This document shows positions 1-8,100 of a stretch of 10,674 nt of DNA, piece by piece (positions within the stretch are counted from its first letter, which is position 1; each line of letters begins with the position of its first letter). Below the pieces are notes generated by a model. The model was not told where the DNA came from and did no database searches. It saw only the letters and a program-made list of their open reading frames with translations. The translations under genes and the position numbers were made by a program. The DNA is taken from assembly GCA_001725215.1 (NCBI GenBank), contig MEFT01000029.1, positions 1-10,674 on the forward strand, read 5' to 3'. Source of the DNA: Clostridium sp. SCN 57-10. GTDB lineage: Bacteria > Bacillota > Clostridia > Oscillospirales > Butyricicoccaceae.

Positions 1-159
1 GTGCGCACCAGCCGTCTGATTTACAACGACAGCGTGACCAAGCTGAACCGCGAAATCCGCATGTTTCCCGTGTCCCTGATTGCGGGCGTGTTTGGCTTCC
101 ATCAAAGAGATTATCTGGAGGAGCAGGCTGCCAAGGCGGATATGCCAAGCATGAAATGA
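1..159 (+). CDS. lemA: LemA family protein, C-terminal end (5' truncated by window)
   Basis: The first frame is open from base 1 and stops with TGA at 157-159, giving the last 52 residues of a longer protein. The segment IYNDSVTKLNREIRMFP followed by a hydrophobic stretch and GVFGFHQRDYLEE matches the conserved C-terminal signature of LemA proteins (YN..V..fN..i..fP......f.f....yFe). LemA proteins are small (about 185-200 residues), with an N-terminal membrane segment and a helical body; their molecular function is not established. The GTG at base 1 is only an internal valine codon, so the true start lies upstream of the window. The downstream DUF2207-type gene is a common lemA partner, which supports the call. 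The family assignment rests on only the last quarter of the protein. Confidence 0.88.
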   Translation: MRTSRLIYNDSVTKLNREIRMFPVSLIAGVFGFHQRDYLEEQAAKADMPSMK

Positions 160-161
160 GG
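158..161 (+). promoter_or_regulatory. Ribosome binding site choosing the DUF2207 start at 168
   Basis: GAGG at 158-161 lies six bases before the ATG at 168. The alternative in-frame ATG at 156 overlaps the lemA stop as ATGA but has no convincing Shine-Dalgarno sequence before it. The site overlaps the lemA stop codon, so ribosomes ending lemA translation would be delivered directly onto it. Confidence 0.5.
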
Positions 162-167
162 TGCTCT

Positions 168-1859
168 ATGGGCAGAAAAGTAAGCGGAATGATTTTGTAC
201 TTCGTCTTGCTGTTTGCGGTTTCGATTCCCTCTTTGGCGACAAATCAGGTGAATACCATAGACATTCAGGCCGTCATTTACAAAGACGGCTCGATGTACA
301 TCGTGCAGACATGGGAAGGGCGCTTTGACGAGGGAACCGAAATCTACATTCCCATGAACGCGCCCGATTACCTGGCCATCAGCGAGCTTATGGTCTCCGA
401 TGTGGATGGCAGCTATCAAACCGTGCCGGAGTGGAACGTTGACTGGAGCCTTGAAGAAAAGGCAAGAAAATGCGGCGTCCACCCTACGGATGGGGGCTAT
501 GAAATCTGCTTCGGCATCACCGAGTACGGCCACAACCGCTATGCGGTTGAATATAAGCTGAGCAATGCGGTGGGTGGTTATAGCGATAGAGACGGCGTAA
601 ACTTCCGCTTTGTCAATGACGGCATGAACACCACGCCGACCGACGTAAAGGTCGAAATCCGGCTGGCCGACGGCACGCCCATCACCGACGAAACCGCCGA
701 CGTATGGGGCTTTGGTTTTGAGGGCGAGACGGCATTTGAGAACGGAGGCATTCTTGCCTACACAAGTGCTGCCATCACGGCGCAAAACCATATGACGGTG
801 CTGTTCTCGCTGGAGAAGGGAATCCTTTCCCCGGCGCGGCAGGAAACGGGAAGTTTTGAGGAAGTGCGAGAAAAAGCTTTTGAGGGCAGCGATTATGACA
901 ACGTCGGTGACGGCGAAGAAGTGACCGCATTTGAGGCGATTGTCGCGACCGTGCTGTCCATCGGACTTCCCATCGCGCTGATCGTTTGGATTCAAAAAAT
1001 AAGAAAGAAGCGCGCGGAGAAGAGACGTCAACGCTTCTCCGAACGGTTCGGATATTTTAGAGACATACCCAACGAAGGCAATCTCAGTGCTACCTACACA
1101 CTGGGACACATGTTTGAAGCGTGTGAGGATGGTGTAATTCTCGCCACGGGAATGCTGCGGCTCATTCAGCTTGGCTGCCTTGCCCCAGAGGAAACGCAGA
1201 CCGTCGGCTTCATGGGCAAGACCCGTGAGACGGTCAGCCTGCGGCTTTTGGGCAGCCGCCACGACAGCATGAACGAGTATGACGAATACCTTTATACGGT
1301 GCTGGAGGGCGCCGCCGGCCCTGACACCGTTTTGCAGGCAAACGAGCTGGAGCGCTTTGCAAATCAAAACGATGCGCTGCTTCGCGCTTATATCCAGAAG
1401 CATGAGGACGCGGGCAGAGCCTATTTGAACCAAAAGCATTGCCTTAAGCGATGGAGAATGCCGGGCAGGCTCACAGATCTGACGTCGACCGGTGAGCAGG
1501 AGCTGGGTGAGCTGATGGGGCTTAAACGGTATCTGACGGATTTTTCGTTGGTTGCCGAGCGCGGCGTTAAGGAAATGCCGATCTGGCGCGAGCTGCTGAC
1601 CTATGCCATGCTGTTTGGCATCGCCGATCAGGTGGCGGAGCAGATGAAAGAGCTTTATCCCCAGATTTCTTCCGAACTGACGGATTACACCCAAAGCATG
1701 ACGACTGCCTATTCCTATCACTATTTGCTGTATCGCATTATGAAGCAGGCCGAGCAGCAGCGTGAGCAGCAGGAGCGAAGCAGCGGAAGCGGCGGCTTTG
1801 CGTCTATGGGCGGTGGCGGTGGCTCAATCGGCGGCTCTTCGGGCGGAGGAACAAGATAA
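168..1859 (+). CDS. DUF2207 domain-containing membrane protein
   Basis: A 563-residue envelope protein (567 if the upstream ATG at 156 is used). From the 168 start, residues 8-24 form a hydrophobic signal segment with a plausible cut after SLA. Residues 25 to about 235 are a predicted extracytoplasmic, beta-rich domain beginning DIQAVIYKDGSMYIVQTWEG, typical of the DUF2207 N-terminal half. Residues about 256-276 (AIVATVLSIGLPIALIVWI) form a transmembrane helix, followed by the basic stop-transfer run RKKRAEKRRQR. The remainder, about 285-535, is a mostly helical cytoplasmic domain. The C terminus is a Gly/Ser tail (GGFASMGGGGGSIGGSSGGG), a hallmark of this family. Its function is unknown; it follows lemA immediately, a frequent pairing in bacteria, suggesting a shared envelope role. 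The start at 168 is preferred over 156 because of the GAGG site; the overlap option would imply tight translational coupling. Confidence 0.85.
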   Translation: MGRKVSGMILYFVLLFAVSIPSLATNQVNTIDIQAVIYKDGSMYIVQTWEGRFDEGTEIYIPMNAPDYLAISELMVSDVDGSYQTVPEWNVDWSLEEKARKCGVHPTDGGYEICFGITEYGHNRYAVEYKLSNAVGGYSDRDGVNFRFVNDGMNTTPTDVKVEIRLADGTPITDETADVWGFGFEGETAFENGGILAYTSAAITAQNHMTVLFSLEKGILSPARQETGSFEEVREKAFEGSDYDNVGDGEEVTAFEAIVATVLSIGLPIALIVWIQKIRKKRAEKRRQRFSERFGYFRDIPNEGNLSATYTLGHMFEACEDGVILATGMLRLIQLGCLAPEETQTVGFMGKTRETVSLRLLGSRHDSMNEYDEYLYTVLEGAAGPDTVLQANELERFANQNDALLRAYIQKHEDAGRAYLNQKHCLKRWRMPGRLTDLTSTGEQELGELMGLKRYLTDFSLVAERGVKEMPIWRELLTYAMLFGIADQVAEQMKELYPQISSELTDYTQSMTTAYSYHYLLYRIMKQAEQQREQQERSSGSGGFASMGGGGGSIGGSSGGGTR

Positions 1860-1870
1860 TTTGGACATAC

Positions 1871-1875
1871 GGAGG
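1871..1875 (+). promoter_or_regulatory. Ribosome binding site choosing the start at 1884
   Basis: GGAGG at 1871-1875 is eight bases upstream of the ATG at 1884 but only two bases upstream of the in-frame ATG at 1878. The normal spacing range therefore favours 1884, which removes two residues (Met-Asn) from the longest reading. Confidence 0.6.
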
Positions 1876-1883
1876 AAATGAAC

Positions 1884-2786
1884 ATGGGATTATTTTCTAA
1901 AAAACCCCCTTGCCCCATTTGCGGCGGTAAAATTTCGTGGCTTCTACCGTCGAAAATCGAGGACGAATATATCTGCAGCATCTGTTACAGTAAAATCGAT
2001 ATGGATGCAGGCAAGGCAAACGCGCTTACCATGCAGGGCTTTCGTGACTATCTGGCGTTTTATGATCAAAACAAGCGGCTCAAAGATCAATTCGTAGTAT
2101 CGGAGCGCGTTGATTTCGGCCTTTGGGACACCAAAATCATCTTTGACCATCAGAACACGCTGTTCTGCATGAGCAAAAACCCAGACAAAACGGTGTTTGA
2201 AGGCAGTCAGCTCAAGTCTTTTACGATCAAAGAGGATAACGCGCCGCTGTTTGAGGGGTCAGTCGAGGGCATACGCCGCTATGCCAGCACCGTGCCGGAG
2301 CGCGCCATGGCGCTTGCGCCGCAAATCAACCAGTTTATGATGAACAGGCAGATGGCCCGCGCGCTTGACAGGCTGGATGACGGCAAAGAAAATCGAACGA
2401 CGCCGACGCAGGGCTTTCATGTGCCGGAGCCCTTCCAGTCATTTAACGTCGAGCTGCATTTTGACCACCCCTACTGGACGGTGATGAAATGCGATATGAG
2501 CGGCCCGCGATTTGACAGCACCCACCCCGATGTCGCCAGCTACCTCCGCTCATATTCGAACAACGTGGAGGAGCTTGAAAAGTTGGTGGCCTCACTCAAG
2601 GCGGTAGCCTTCCCCGGCGCGCCGGAGCAGTCCGTCGGCCTCGGTGCGGCGCAGGCGGCTCAGATAACGCCCGTGGCGCCTGTCGATACAATCGAGGAGA
2701 TCAAGAAATACAAAGCGCTGATGGAGGAGGGCATCATTTCTCAGCAGGAATTTGACGCAAAAAAGCGGCAGCTGCTTGGGATCTGA
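1884..2786 (+). CDS. DUF4428-like zinc-ribbon protein with C-terminal SHOCT domain
   Basis: A 300-residue soluble protein with no signal peptide or membrane helix, so probably cytoplasmic. The N terminus carries two CxxC knuckles, Cys10/Cys13 (CPIC) and Cys31/Cys34 (CSIC), spaced as in DUF4428-type zinc ribbons. The central part (about 45-205) is beta-rich with no motif I recognise. Residues about 215-250 contain the helical YLRSYSNNVEELEKLVASLK segment, followed by an Ala/Pro/Gln-rich linker. The last 30 residues (EEIKKYKALMEEGIISQQEF and onward) are a clear SHOCT domain, a short helical module usually found at protein ends and thought to mediate oligomerisation. It starts 24 bases after the DUF2207 stop and is likely cotranscribed. 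The specific function is unknown; the zinc ribbon could bind protein or nucleic acid. Confidence 0.85.
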   Translation: MGLFSKKPPCPICGGKISWLLPSKIEDEYICSICYSKIDMDAGKANALTMQGFRDYLAFYDQNKRLKDQFVVSERVDFGLWDTKIIFDHQNTLFCMSKNPDKTVFEGSQLKSFTIKEDNAPLFEGSVEGIRRYASTVPERAMALAPQINQFMMNRQMARALDRLDDGKENRTTPTQGFHVPEPFQSFNVELHFDHPYWTVMKCDMSGPRFDSTHPDVASYLRSYSNNVEELEKLVASLKAVAFPGAPEQSVGLGAAQAAQITPVAPVDTIEEIKKYKALMEEGIISQQEFDAKKRQLLGI

Positions 2787-2824
2787 AGAAAACCGCCACA
2801 TCCATGTGAATGGGAGGGAATGGC

Positions 2825-2977
2825 GTGACTTACGCCTGCGAGGACTGCGGCTTCTTATTCTGCCGGGTGACAGCGGTAGAGGAATGCCCCGCCTGTGAGA
2901 AAAACCATATTCGCTGTGCGACGGAAGAGGAAGCCGAAAGGCTGAGAGAGCTTCTGGACCAGAGTATGTCAACTTAA
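2825..2977 (+). CDS. Small zinc-ribbon protein (50 residues, GTG start)
   Basis: A short reading frame filling the gap between the SHOCT gene and the protease gene. It begins MTYACEDCGFLFCRVTAVEE and has two CxxC knuckles, Cys5/Cys8 and Cys21/Cys24, plus Cys13 and Cys31, then a helical, acidic C terminus (EEEAERLRELLDQ). This is the rubredoxin-like zinc-ribbon pattern. A strong GGGAGGG site at 2812-2818 sits six bases before the GTG at 2825. An in-frame ATG at 2810 would add five residues but overlaps the ribosome site, so it is less likely. It is 38 bases from the upstream stop and 23 bases from the next start. The product is probably cytoplasmic; no function is known, and the zinc ribbon suggests protein or nucleic acid contact. 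The cysteine pattern and ribosome site make chance occurrence unlikely. Confidence 0.75.
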   Translation: MTYACEDCGFLFCRVTAVEECPACEKNHIRCATEEEAERLRELLDQSMST

Positions 2978-3000
2978 CGAGTCGAGGAAGGATTAGCTAT

Positions 3001-4995
3001 ATGAAAAACAACTTAATGGGGGCAGTATGGCGGAGGTGCTTGTCCGCTGTGCTGGTTGTGTCGATGCTATTGGCTCTGGCGGCTTGCGGCGCGGAGAAAA
3101 GCGAACCGGCGGCAGAAGAGACTGCCGCCGGAGAAACTGCGTCTACCGATACGGAATGGGCGGTTTACTGGTATCTGTGCGGCAGCGATCTGGAAACCAA
3201 TCACGCTGCGGCGACCAATGACCTTGCGGAGATGATGGAGGTCCAGCTGCCGGAAAATGTGAAGGTGGTCATTCAGACGGGCGGCGCATCCGTTTGGCAA
3301 AACGAGGTTGTCAGGGCGGACAAGCTGGGGCGCTATGTGTATGACCAAAACGGATTGCAGCTTGTGGAAGAGCTTCCGTCTGCCAGCATGGGCGATGGGC
3401 AAACGCTGAAAGACTTCCTCGCGTTCGCGCGAGAGAATTATCCGGCCAAGCGCACGGCGGTGGTGTTTTGGAACCATGGCGGCGGCTCGGTGTCGGGCGC
3501 GGCGTTTGACGAGCTGTACGGCATGGACTCTCTCAGCCTTGCGGAAATGAAGCAGGCGTTTGCGGAGACCTTCGGTGAGAACCCGCAAGATCAGCCGGTA
3601 GACATGATAGGCTTTGACACCTGCCTCATGGCGACTGTGGATACGGCCTATACCTTTTCCGGCCTCGGCAAATACCTTGTGGCCTCGCAGGAAGTTGAGC
3701 CGGGCAACGGCTGGCTTTACAGCGGCTGGCTGGGCGCCCTTGCAAAGCAGCCGGATATGGAGTCGCTGGAGCTTTCTCAAATCATCTGTGACAGCTATGT
3801 GGAAGGCTGCCAGGCGGTCGGCACGGAAGACAACATTACGTTGTCGGTCACCGATCTTTCGAAGCTCTCCGACTTAATTGCCGCGTATGATGATTTCGGA
3901 AAGGAAGCGCTGGCGTCGGCGGTGCAGAATCCGGCGTTTTTTGTCTATTTTTCTAAAATCGCAAGCAGCGTTGAAAACTATGGCGGCAACACCCGCGAGC
4001 AGGGCTATACCAACATGACCGACCTTGGCAGTCTTGCCGTAAAATCTTCGGAGCTGCTGCCCGAAACCTCCGGTGCTGTTTCCGCCGCGCTTGCCGACTG
4101 CGTCGTGTACAAGGTGAACGGCAAATATCGGCCTGAGTCGGCGGGGCTCTCCTGCTATTACAGCTATAACGGCGATGTGGACGATTTTAACGCTTATGCG
4201 GACATCGGGCCGTCGGATTCGATGAAATATCTGTATGCTTACGGTTTAACCGGCGAGCTTTCCGAGCAGGGCATGGACTATCTCGCCCAGATGGATTACG
4301 GCGCGCTGCCCGAGCTGCTGACGCTGGATAGTGTGAACTGGAGGGATATGCCGTTAACGATTGATGAAAACGGTAACGCAACTTTGACGCTGGGCACGGA
4401 GTCGGCCGATATTCTGTCTTCTTTGACCTTTGAGCTTTACTATGCCGACCCGGAGGGGGATATCCTGCTCTGCCTTGGCACCGACAACGATATTGTGGCA
4501 GATTGGGACAGCGGCGTTTTCCGTGATAACTTCCGGGGCGTATGGGGCAGTCTTGACGGCGCGTTGTGCTACATGGAGATCGCCTACGAAGGCGAAACCT
4601 ATAACCAGTATTCCGTGCCCATCCTGCTCAATGGCGAGGAATACAACCTGATGGTGATCTATGACTTTGAAACAGAGGCATATAGCATCGAAGGCGCCAG
4701 AAAACCGCTCGATGAAAGCGGCGCGGCGGATAAAAACCTGCGCTATCTGGTGGAAGGCGATGAAATTCAAACCATTCACTATGCGACCACAATCAGTGGA
4801 GATAACGACGAGTTGACGGCTGTTCCCATTGATACCATCACGGTGACTGCCGATACCGCCTTTGCGGAAACCGAACTTGGAGACGGCTTTTTCATCATGA
4901 TGTACGCCATGCGCGACAGTCAGGGCAATGTTGCCTACTCTGCTGCCGCAACTTTTGAATCGGCAGAAGGAGAAATTTACACCAGCGTGGAATAA
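3001..4995 (+). CDS. Clostripain-family (peptidase C11) cysteine protease lipoprotein
   Basis: A 664-residue exported lipoprotein. Residues 11-28 form a hydrophobic signal ending in the lipobox L26-A27-A28-C29, so Cys29 should be lipidated and anchor the protein on the outer face of the membrane. A low-complexity Glu/Ala/Thr linker (about 31-52) precedes the catalytic domain, which opens with WAVYWYLCGSDLE. The probable catalytic dyad is His159 in VVFWNHGGG and Cys208 in MIGFDTCLMA, both matching the clostripain/C11 signatures; ASQEVEPGNGWLY (228-240) is another family-typical motif. Family members are caspase-like (clan CD) endopeptidases that often cut after Arg or Lys; that specificity is assumed here, not shown. 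The C-terminal third (about 440-664) is a beta-rich accessory region common in clostridial homologues. The start is supported by AGGAAGG at 2985-2991, nine bases upstream. It is probably the last gene of the upstream unit. The dyad is intact, so the enzyme is likely active. Confidence 0.93.
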   Translation: MKNNLMGAVWRRCLSAVLVVSMLLALAACGAEKSEPAAEETAAGETASTDTEWAVYWYLCGSDLETNHAAATNDLAEMMEVQLPENVKVVIQTGGASVWQNEVVRADKLGRYVYDQNGLQLVEELPSASMGDGQTLKDFLAFARENYPAKRTAVVFWNHGGGSVSGAAFDELYGMDSLSLAEMKQAFAETFGENPQDQPVDMIGFDTCLMATVDTAYTFSGLGKYLVASQEVEPGNGWLYSGWLGALAKQPDMESLELSQIICDSYVEGCQAVGTEDNITLSVTDLSKLSDLIAAYDDFGKEALASAVQNPAFFVYFSKIASSVENYGGNTREQGYTNMTDLGSLAVKSSELLPETSGAVSAALADCVVYKVNGKYRPESAGLSCYYSYNGDVDDFNAYADIGPSDSMKYLYAYGLTGELSEQGMDYLAQMDYGALPELLTLDSVNWRDMPLTIDENGNATLTLGTESADILSSLTFELYYADPEGDILLCLGTDNDIVADWDSGVFRDNFRGVWGSLDGALCYMEIAYEGETYNQYSVPILLNGEEYNLMVIYDFETEAYSIEGARKPLDESGAADKNLRYLVEGDEIQTIHYATTISGDNDELTAVPIDTITVTADTAFAETELGDGFFIMMYAMRDSQGNVAYSAAATFESAEGEIYTSVE

Positions 4996-5126
4996 AAGAA
5001 GCGCCAATGCTTTTTGCGCCCTCGTAATGCGATGCAGTCGCAGCGTATCTGAAAAACCCGCAGGAAAAGAACGGGGAGGAACGCTGCGATTCATCACAAA
5101 TATGAAAGACGAAAAAGGAGCCTGAA
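4996..5126 (+). other. Intergenic leader before the SLH gene
   Basis: 131 bases between the protease stop and the SLH-protein start. It holds the imperfect inverted repeat at 5036-5091 and a good ribosome site (AAAGGAG, 5114-5120). A 7-codon in-frame reading (MKDEKGA) runs from 5102 to 5125 and ends one base before the SLH start. I find no convincing -35/-10 pair and no GC-rich hairpin followed by a T-run, so I cannot say whether the SLH gene has its own promoter or is read through from upstream. Confidence 0.6.
5036..5091 (+). repeat. Imperfect inverted repeat / potential RNA stem-loop
   Basis: TCGCAGCG at 5038-5045 pairs perfectly with CGCTGCGA at 5082-5089. The helix extends by T5046-A5081 inside, and by a G-U pair (5037/5090) and an A-U pair (5036/5091) outside, giving 11 pairs. 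The enclosed 34 bases contain a second short stem, CCCG (5057-5060) with CGGG (5072-5075). There is no T-run after the helix, so it is not a standard intrinsic terminator. It could be a structured 5' leader of the SLH gene, an mRNA processing or stability element, or a protein-binding site. It matches no riboswitch class that I recognise. Confidence 0.45.
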
Positions 5127-8100
5127 ATGAAAAAACGATTGATGTCGATCCTCCTTCTGGTAACAATGCTATTCACATTGCTTCCCGCGGAGGTTATGGC
5201 CGTTGTGGCCGATAACGTAACGGCCGGCAATACCACGCGGCAAAGTGCGAAGACTCAAAGTCCTTTCGCCGATGTTCGCGAGGGAAGCTGGTATTATGAC
5301 GCGGTGCAATACGCGCGCGTCAACGGCTTTTTCAGTGGTGCCGGCGACGGCGTTTTTGCGCCCGACGGTACGATGAGCCGCGGTATGTTTGTCACCGTGC
5401 TGGGCCGCATGGCCGGTATGGACCAGGCGGCATATGCGGGACAGTCCGCCTTCAGCGACGTAGCGGCAGACGCTTACTACGCGTCGTTTGTAGCGTGGGC
5501 GTCGAAACATGGTATCACTGACGGCGTCGGAGAAGGTAAATTTGATCCGGACGGTCTCATCAACCGGGAACAGATGGCCGTGTTCCTTGTGCGCTACTTT
5601 GAGACCTTTGGTGTAGAGTATGATACCGGAGCCGGTGTCACAACCGTTCCTGTGGATTTAGACGCCGTGTCGCCGTGGGCGCGTGAGATGGTGCAAAAGC
5701 TGTGGAAAGCCGGCTTGCTGAACGGAGACGGCGTAAGCTTTCAGCCGACAGATCATGCAAGCCGTGCGCAGGCCGCCACCCTTTGCATGCGCACCGACAA
5801 GGCGGTAGAGCGTTGGTACAGTGAACCGGGCGTTCCCTCCAAGCGCGTCAGCATTGATCCGGACACTGCGCAAAATCCAGATCCTTCTCCCGATGACCAT
5901 TCGGGCGGAAGCAATACGACTTATTATAAAGTGACCTTTGCAATTGATTCCGCAAGGGAAGAAAAGGTGTATCAGAAAGATACTCTGCTGAGCACGATGC
6001 CTATTCCCGCACAGCCTGCCGAAAAGGTGTTTTTGGGCTGGTATCGCGACGCAGCCATGACCAAGCCGGTGACCAGTGACGACAAACTGACCGCCAATAT
6101 CACGCTGTACGCAAAGTTTGCCGGCGCCGTCGGTCTGGATGAAGGCGGCACACCTAACTTCGTCAGCGCGCTCGATCAGGCGTCGAGTTTTTCCGTTACA
6201 GTAAAATCCGAAAACATGCCGGTTCTCGGAACCGACTTTAAGTTTCGAAATATCACCGCCCCCGAAAAGACCCCCAAAACGGGCGGCGCCGCGGAGGATG
6301 AGGTAAATGTTGAGACCGTCAAGGTCGAAGGCGGAAGTGGAGTGTGGACCATCTCCTCGAACGAAATCGGAGGGTTTACCGCCGGACATACTTACCAAAT
6401 CGAATTGATCACGGATGCTGTGATCTATGACGACAGCGCAGCCGCGTTCGGAAATTTCAAAGCAACCAATGCGCAGTATGATGTTGCCGCGGTGCGGTTC
6501 TTTAATTTCACCATCGAAAAGGACGGAACGCTCAACCTGAAGCTGAACGAAGACATCGAGTTTATTGCTGTGGATAAGGTGGATAACAGCGAGGCTCTGA
6601 TGCAATCTGCCGGCTTGTATCGTGCCGATACGGATGGCCGGGGTAATACGACATACACCCAAAACAACGGCAGCGGCAGCTTTACCTATAATGGCAGCGG
6701 CGACTTGGGCTTGCAGGTGGGTGATACGGTTTGTATTTATGCAGGCACCATTCCTACGCAGCGCCGGCCGGACAAGGGGACGGCAGATACTGATAACGGT
6801 GACGCAACTTATGTTACAATTACCGCGATCAATGGCAAAACCTATGATTATGTGGCCGCCGAAGCGGAAGACGTAATCTTCACACCCGATGTGCTTCCAG
6901 TTGACGTGGACGCCGAAGAAAACACGGGCTGGGCAGCGGGTGGCTCGTCGGTGAGCGTAGCCACCGATAAGCTGGATTTCTCCGATGGCAAATATGAAAA
7001 AATGGGTTTGAGTGGCGAAACCACCGTGGATGTGGGAGACTATCTGGCGTTTTATACTGGCAGCTTTGGACAGGCAGACGCGCAGGATGAAGCTTACGGT
7101 GAGATTATAACGATTACCGTAAATGGAGACGGCACCACCACCATCGCCTACCAAACGGCAACGGAAGAACAGGTCATGTCGGCGATGGAGCTCTATGATG
7201 AGACGCAGCTTACCGAAGAGGAACTTCAGGATGTCATCGATGAAAACGAAGATGCGATTCGGCAGATCATCAAAGCCCAGCTGACGGGAGGCGACTTTTT
7301 TGATGACGCAGGAGAATATCTTGCCGGGCTGGCGCTTCAGACCGATGAAGTCAAAGAAAGCCTCGGAGATGGCTTGACCATGTCAGACTGCATCATCACC
7401 TATGCAGACGGCACACCCCTGGGCGCCGAAGACTTGAATTTGATGGGCAACATTATTGACAACGAGCAGGACGGCAAGAAGCCTCAGGTTAGCTTCAGCA
7501 TTTCACCCAGACTGTCCCACTTTGCACAGAATGTCGGCGGAACCGGCATCCGTGTGGAGGTTGCGGTAAGCTATACCTTTAAAATTCAGAAATCGGGCAG
7601 TGGCAACGTGATGGAAGTCAGCCTAACCGCGTTCTTTGAACAGGAGGTCACCATCGGCTTCAGTGTCAGCGGCGGCGCCGTCTGGAAGAAGAAGTGGATT
7701 TTCCCTTACATCGCAGACTATCGCATGAACGGCAACCTGGATCTGGGTACATACACCGGCATCGGCATTACCGCTACCGCAAAGCTGACAGAGGACAAGA
7801 AGCCCTGGGGTATGCCTTGGCCGGGCAGCGTTGCGGAAGCAGAAAAAACCAAAAAAATATTCAACTTGAGCGAATCCATCAAGAAAGAGATGGAAGAAAT
7901 CGAGACGGTACTTCCCGAGAAAGAGGCTACCGCAAGCGGAGGCCTGGCAGAGAAGTATGCCGCATTCATGGAGGATGCCAACGAGGATTGGGTAGACCTG
8001 ATTAAGGTCAATCTCATCAGCCTGCGCGGCGGAGTGGATCCCTTCCACATCCTTGCTTACGGGCTGGAGGTCGACTTCGTGGTTTCCGCCAATCTAAATG

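Noticed and set aside
111..1721. Long reverse-strand open frame (536 codons) opposite the DUF2207 gene
   Set aside because: The + strand gene has a signal peptide, transmembrane helix, family motifs and a Gly-rich tail. The reverse reading is rich in Arg/His/Ala with no recognisable domain, and is a by-product of codon bias in GC-rich DNA.
3067..3780. Reverse-strand open frame opposite the protease gene
   Set aside because: It overlaps the lipobox and catalytic domain of a clearly coding gene, and its product is basic low-complexity sequence with no motif.
4996..5019. Possible terminator after the protease gene (AAGAAGC/GCTTTTT pairing, or GCGC/GCGC)
   Set aside because: The stems are short, A-U/G-U rich or only four pairs, and the T-run is part of the stem instead of following it, so it does not fit an intrinsic terminator.
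4928..5125. 65-codon + strand frame spanning the protease end and the intergenic gap
   Set aside because: Its first third is out of frame within the protease gene, it has no ribosome site, and its product shows no domain.
5127..5810. Signal peptide plus following region considered as a separate short SLH protein
   Set aside because: The frame continues without a stop or frameshift through the linker and into the B-repeat, so it is one protein.
5658..7154. Reverse-strand open frame of 498 codons opposite the SLH protein
   Set aside because: It lies entirely inside the continuous SLH/B-repeat frame, has no family signature, and is explained by antisense codon bias.
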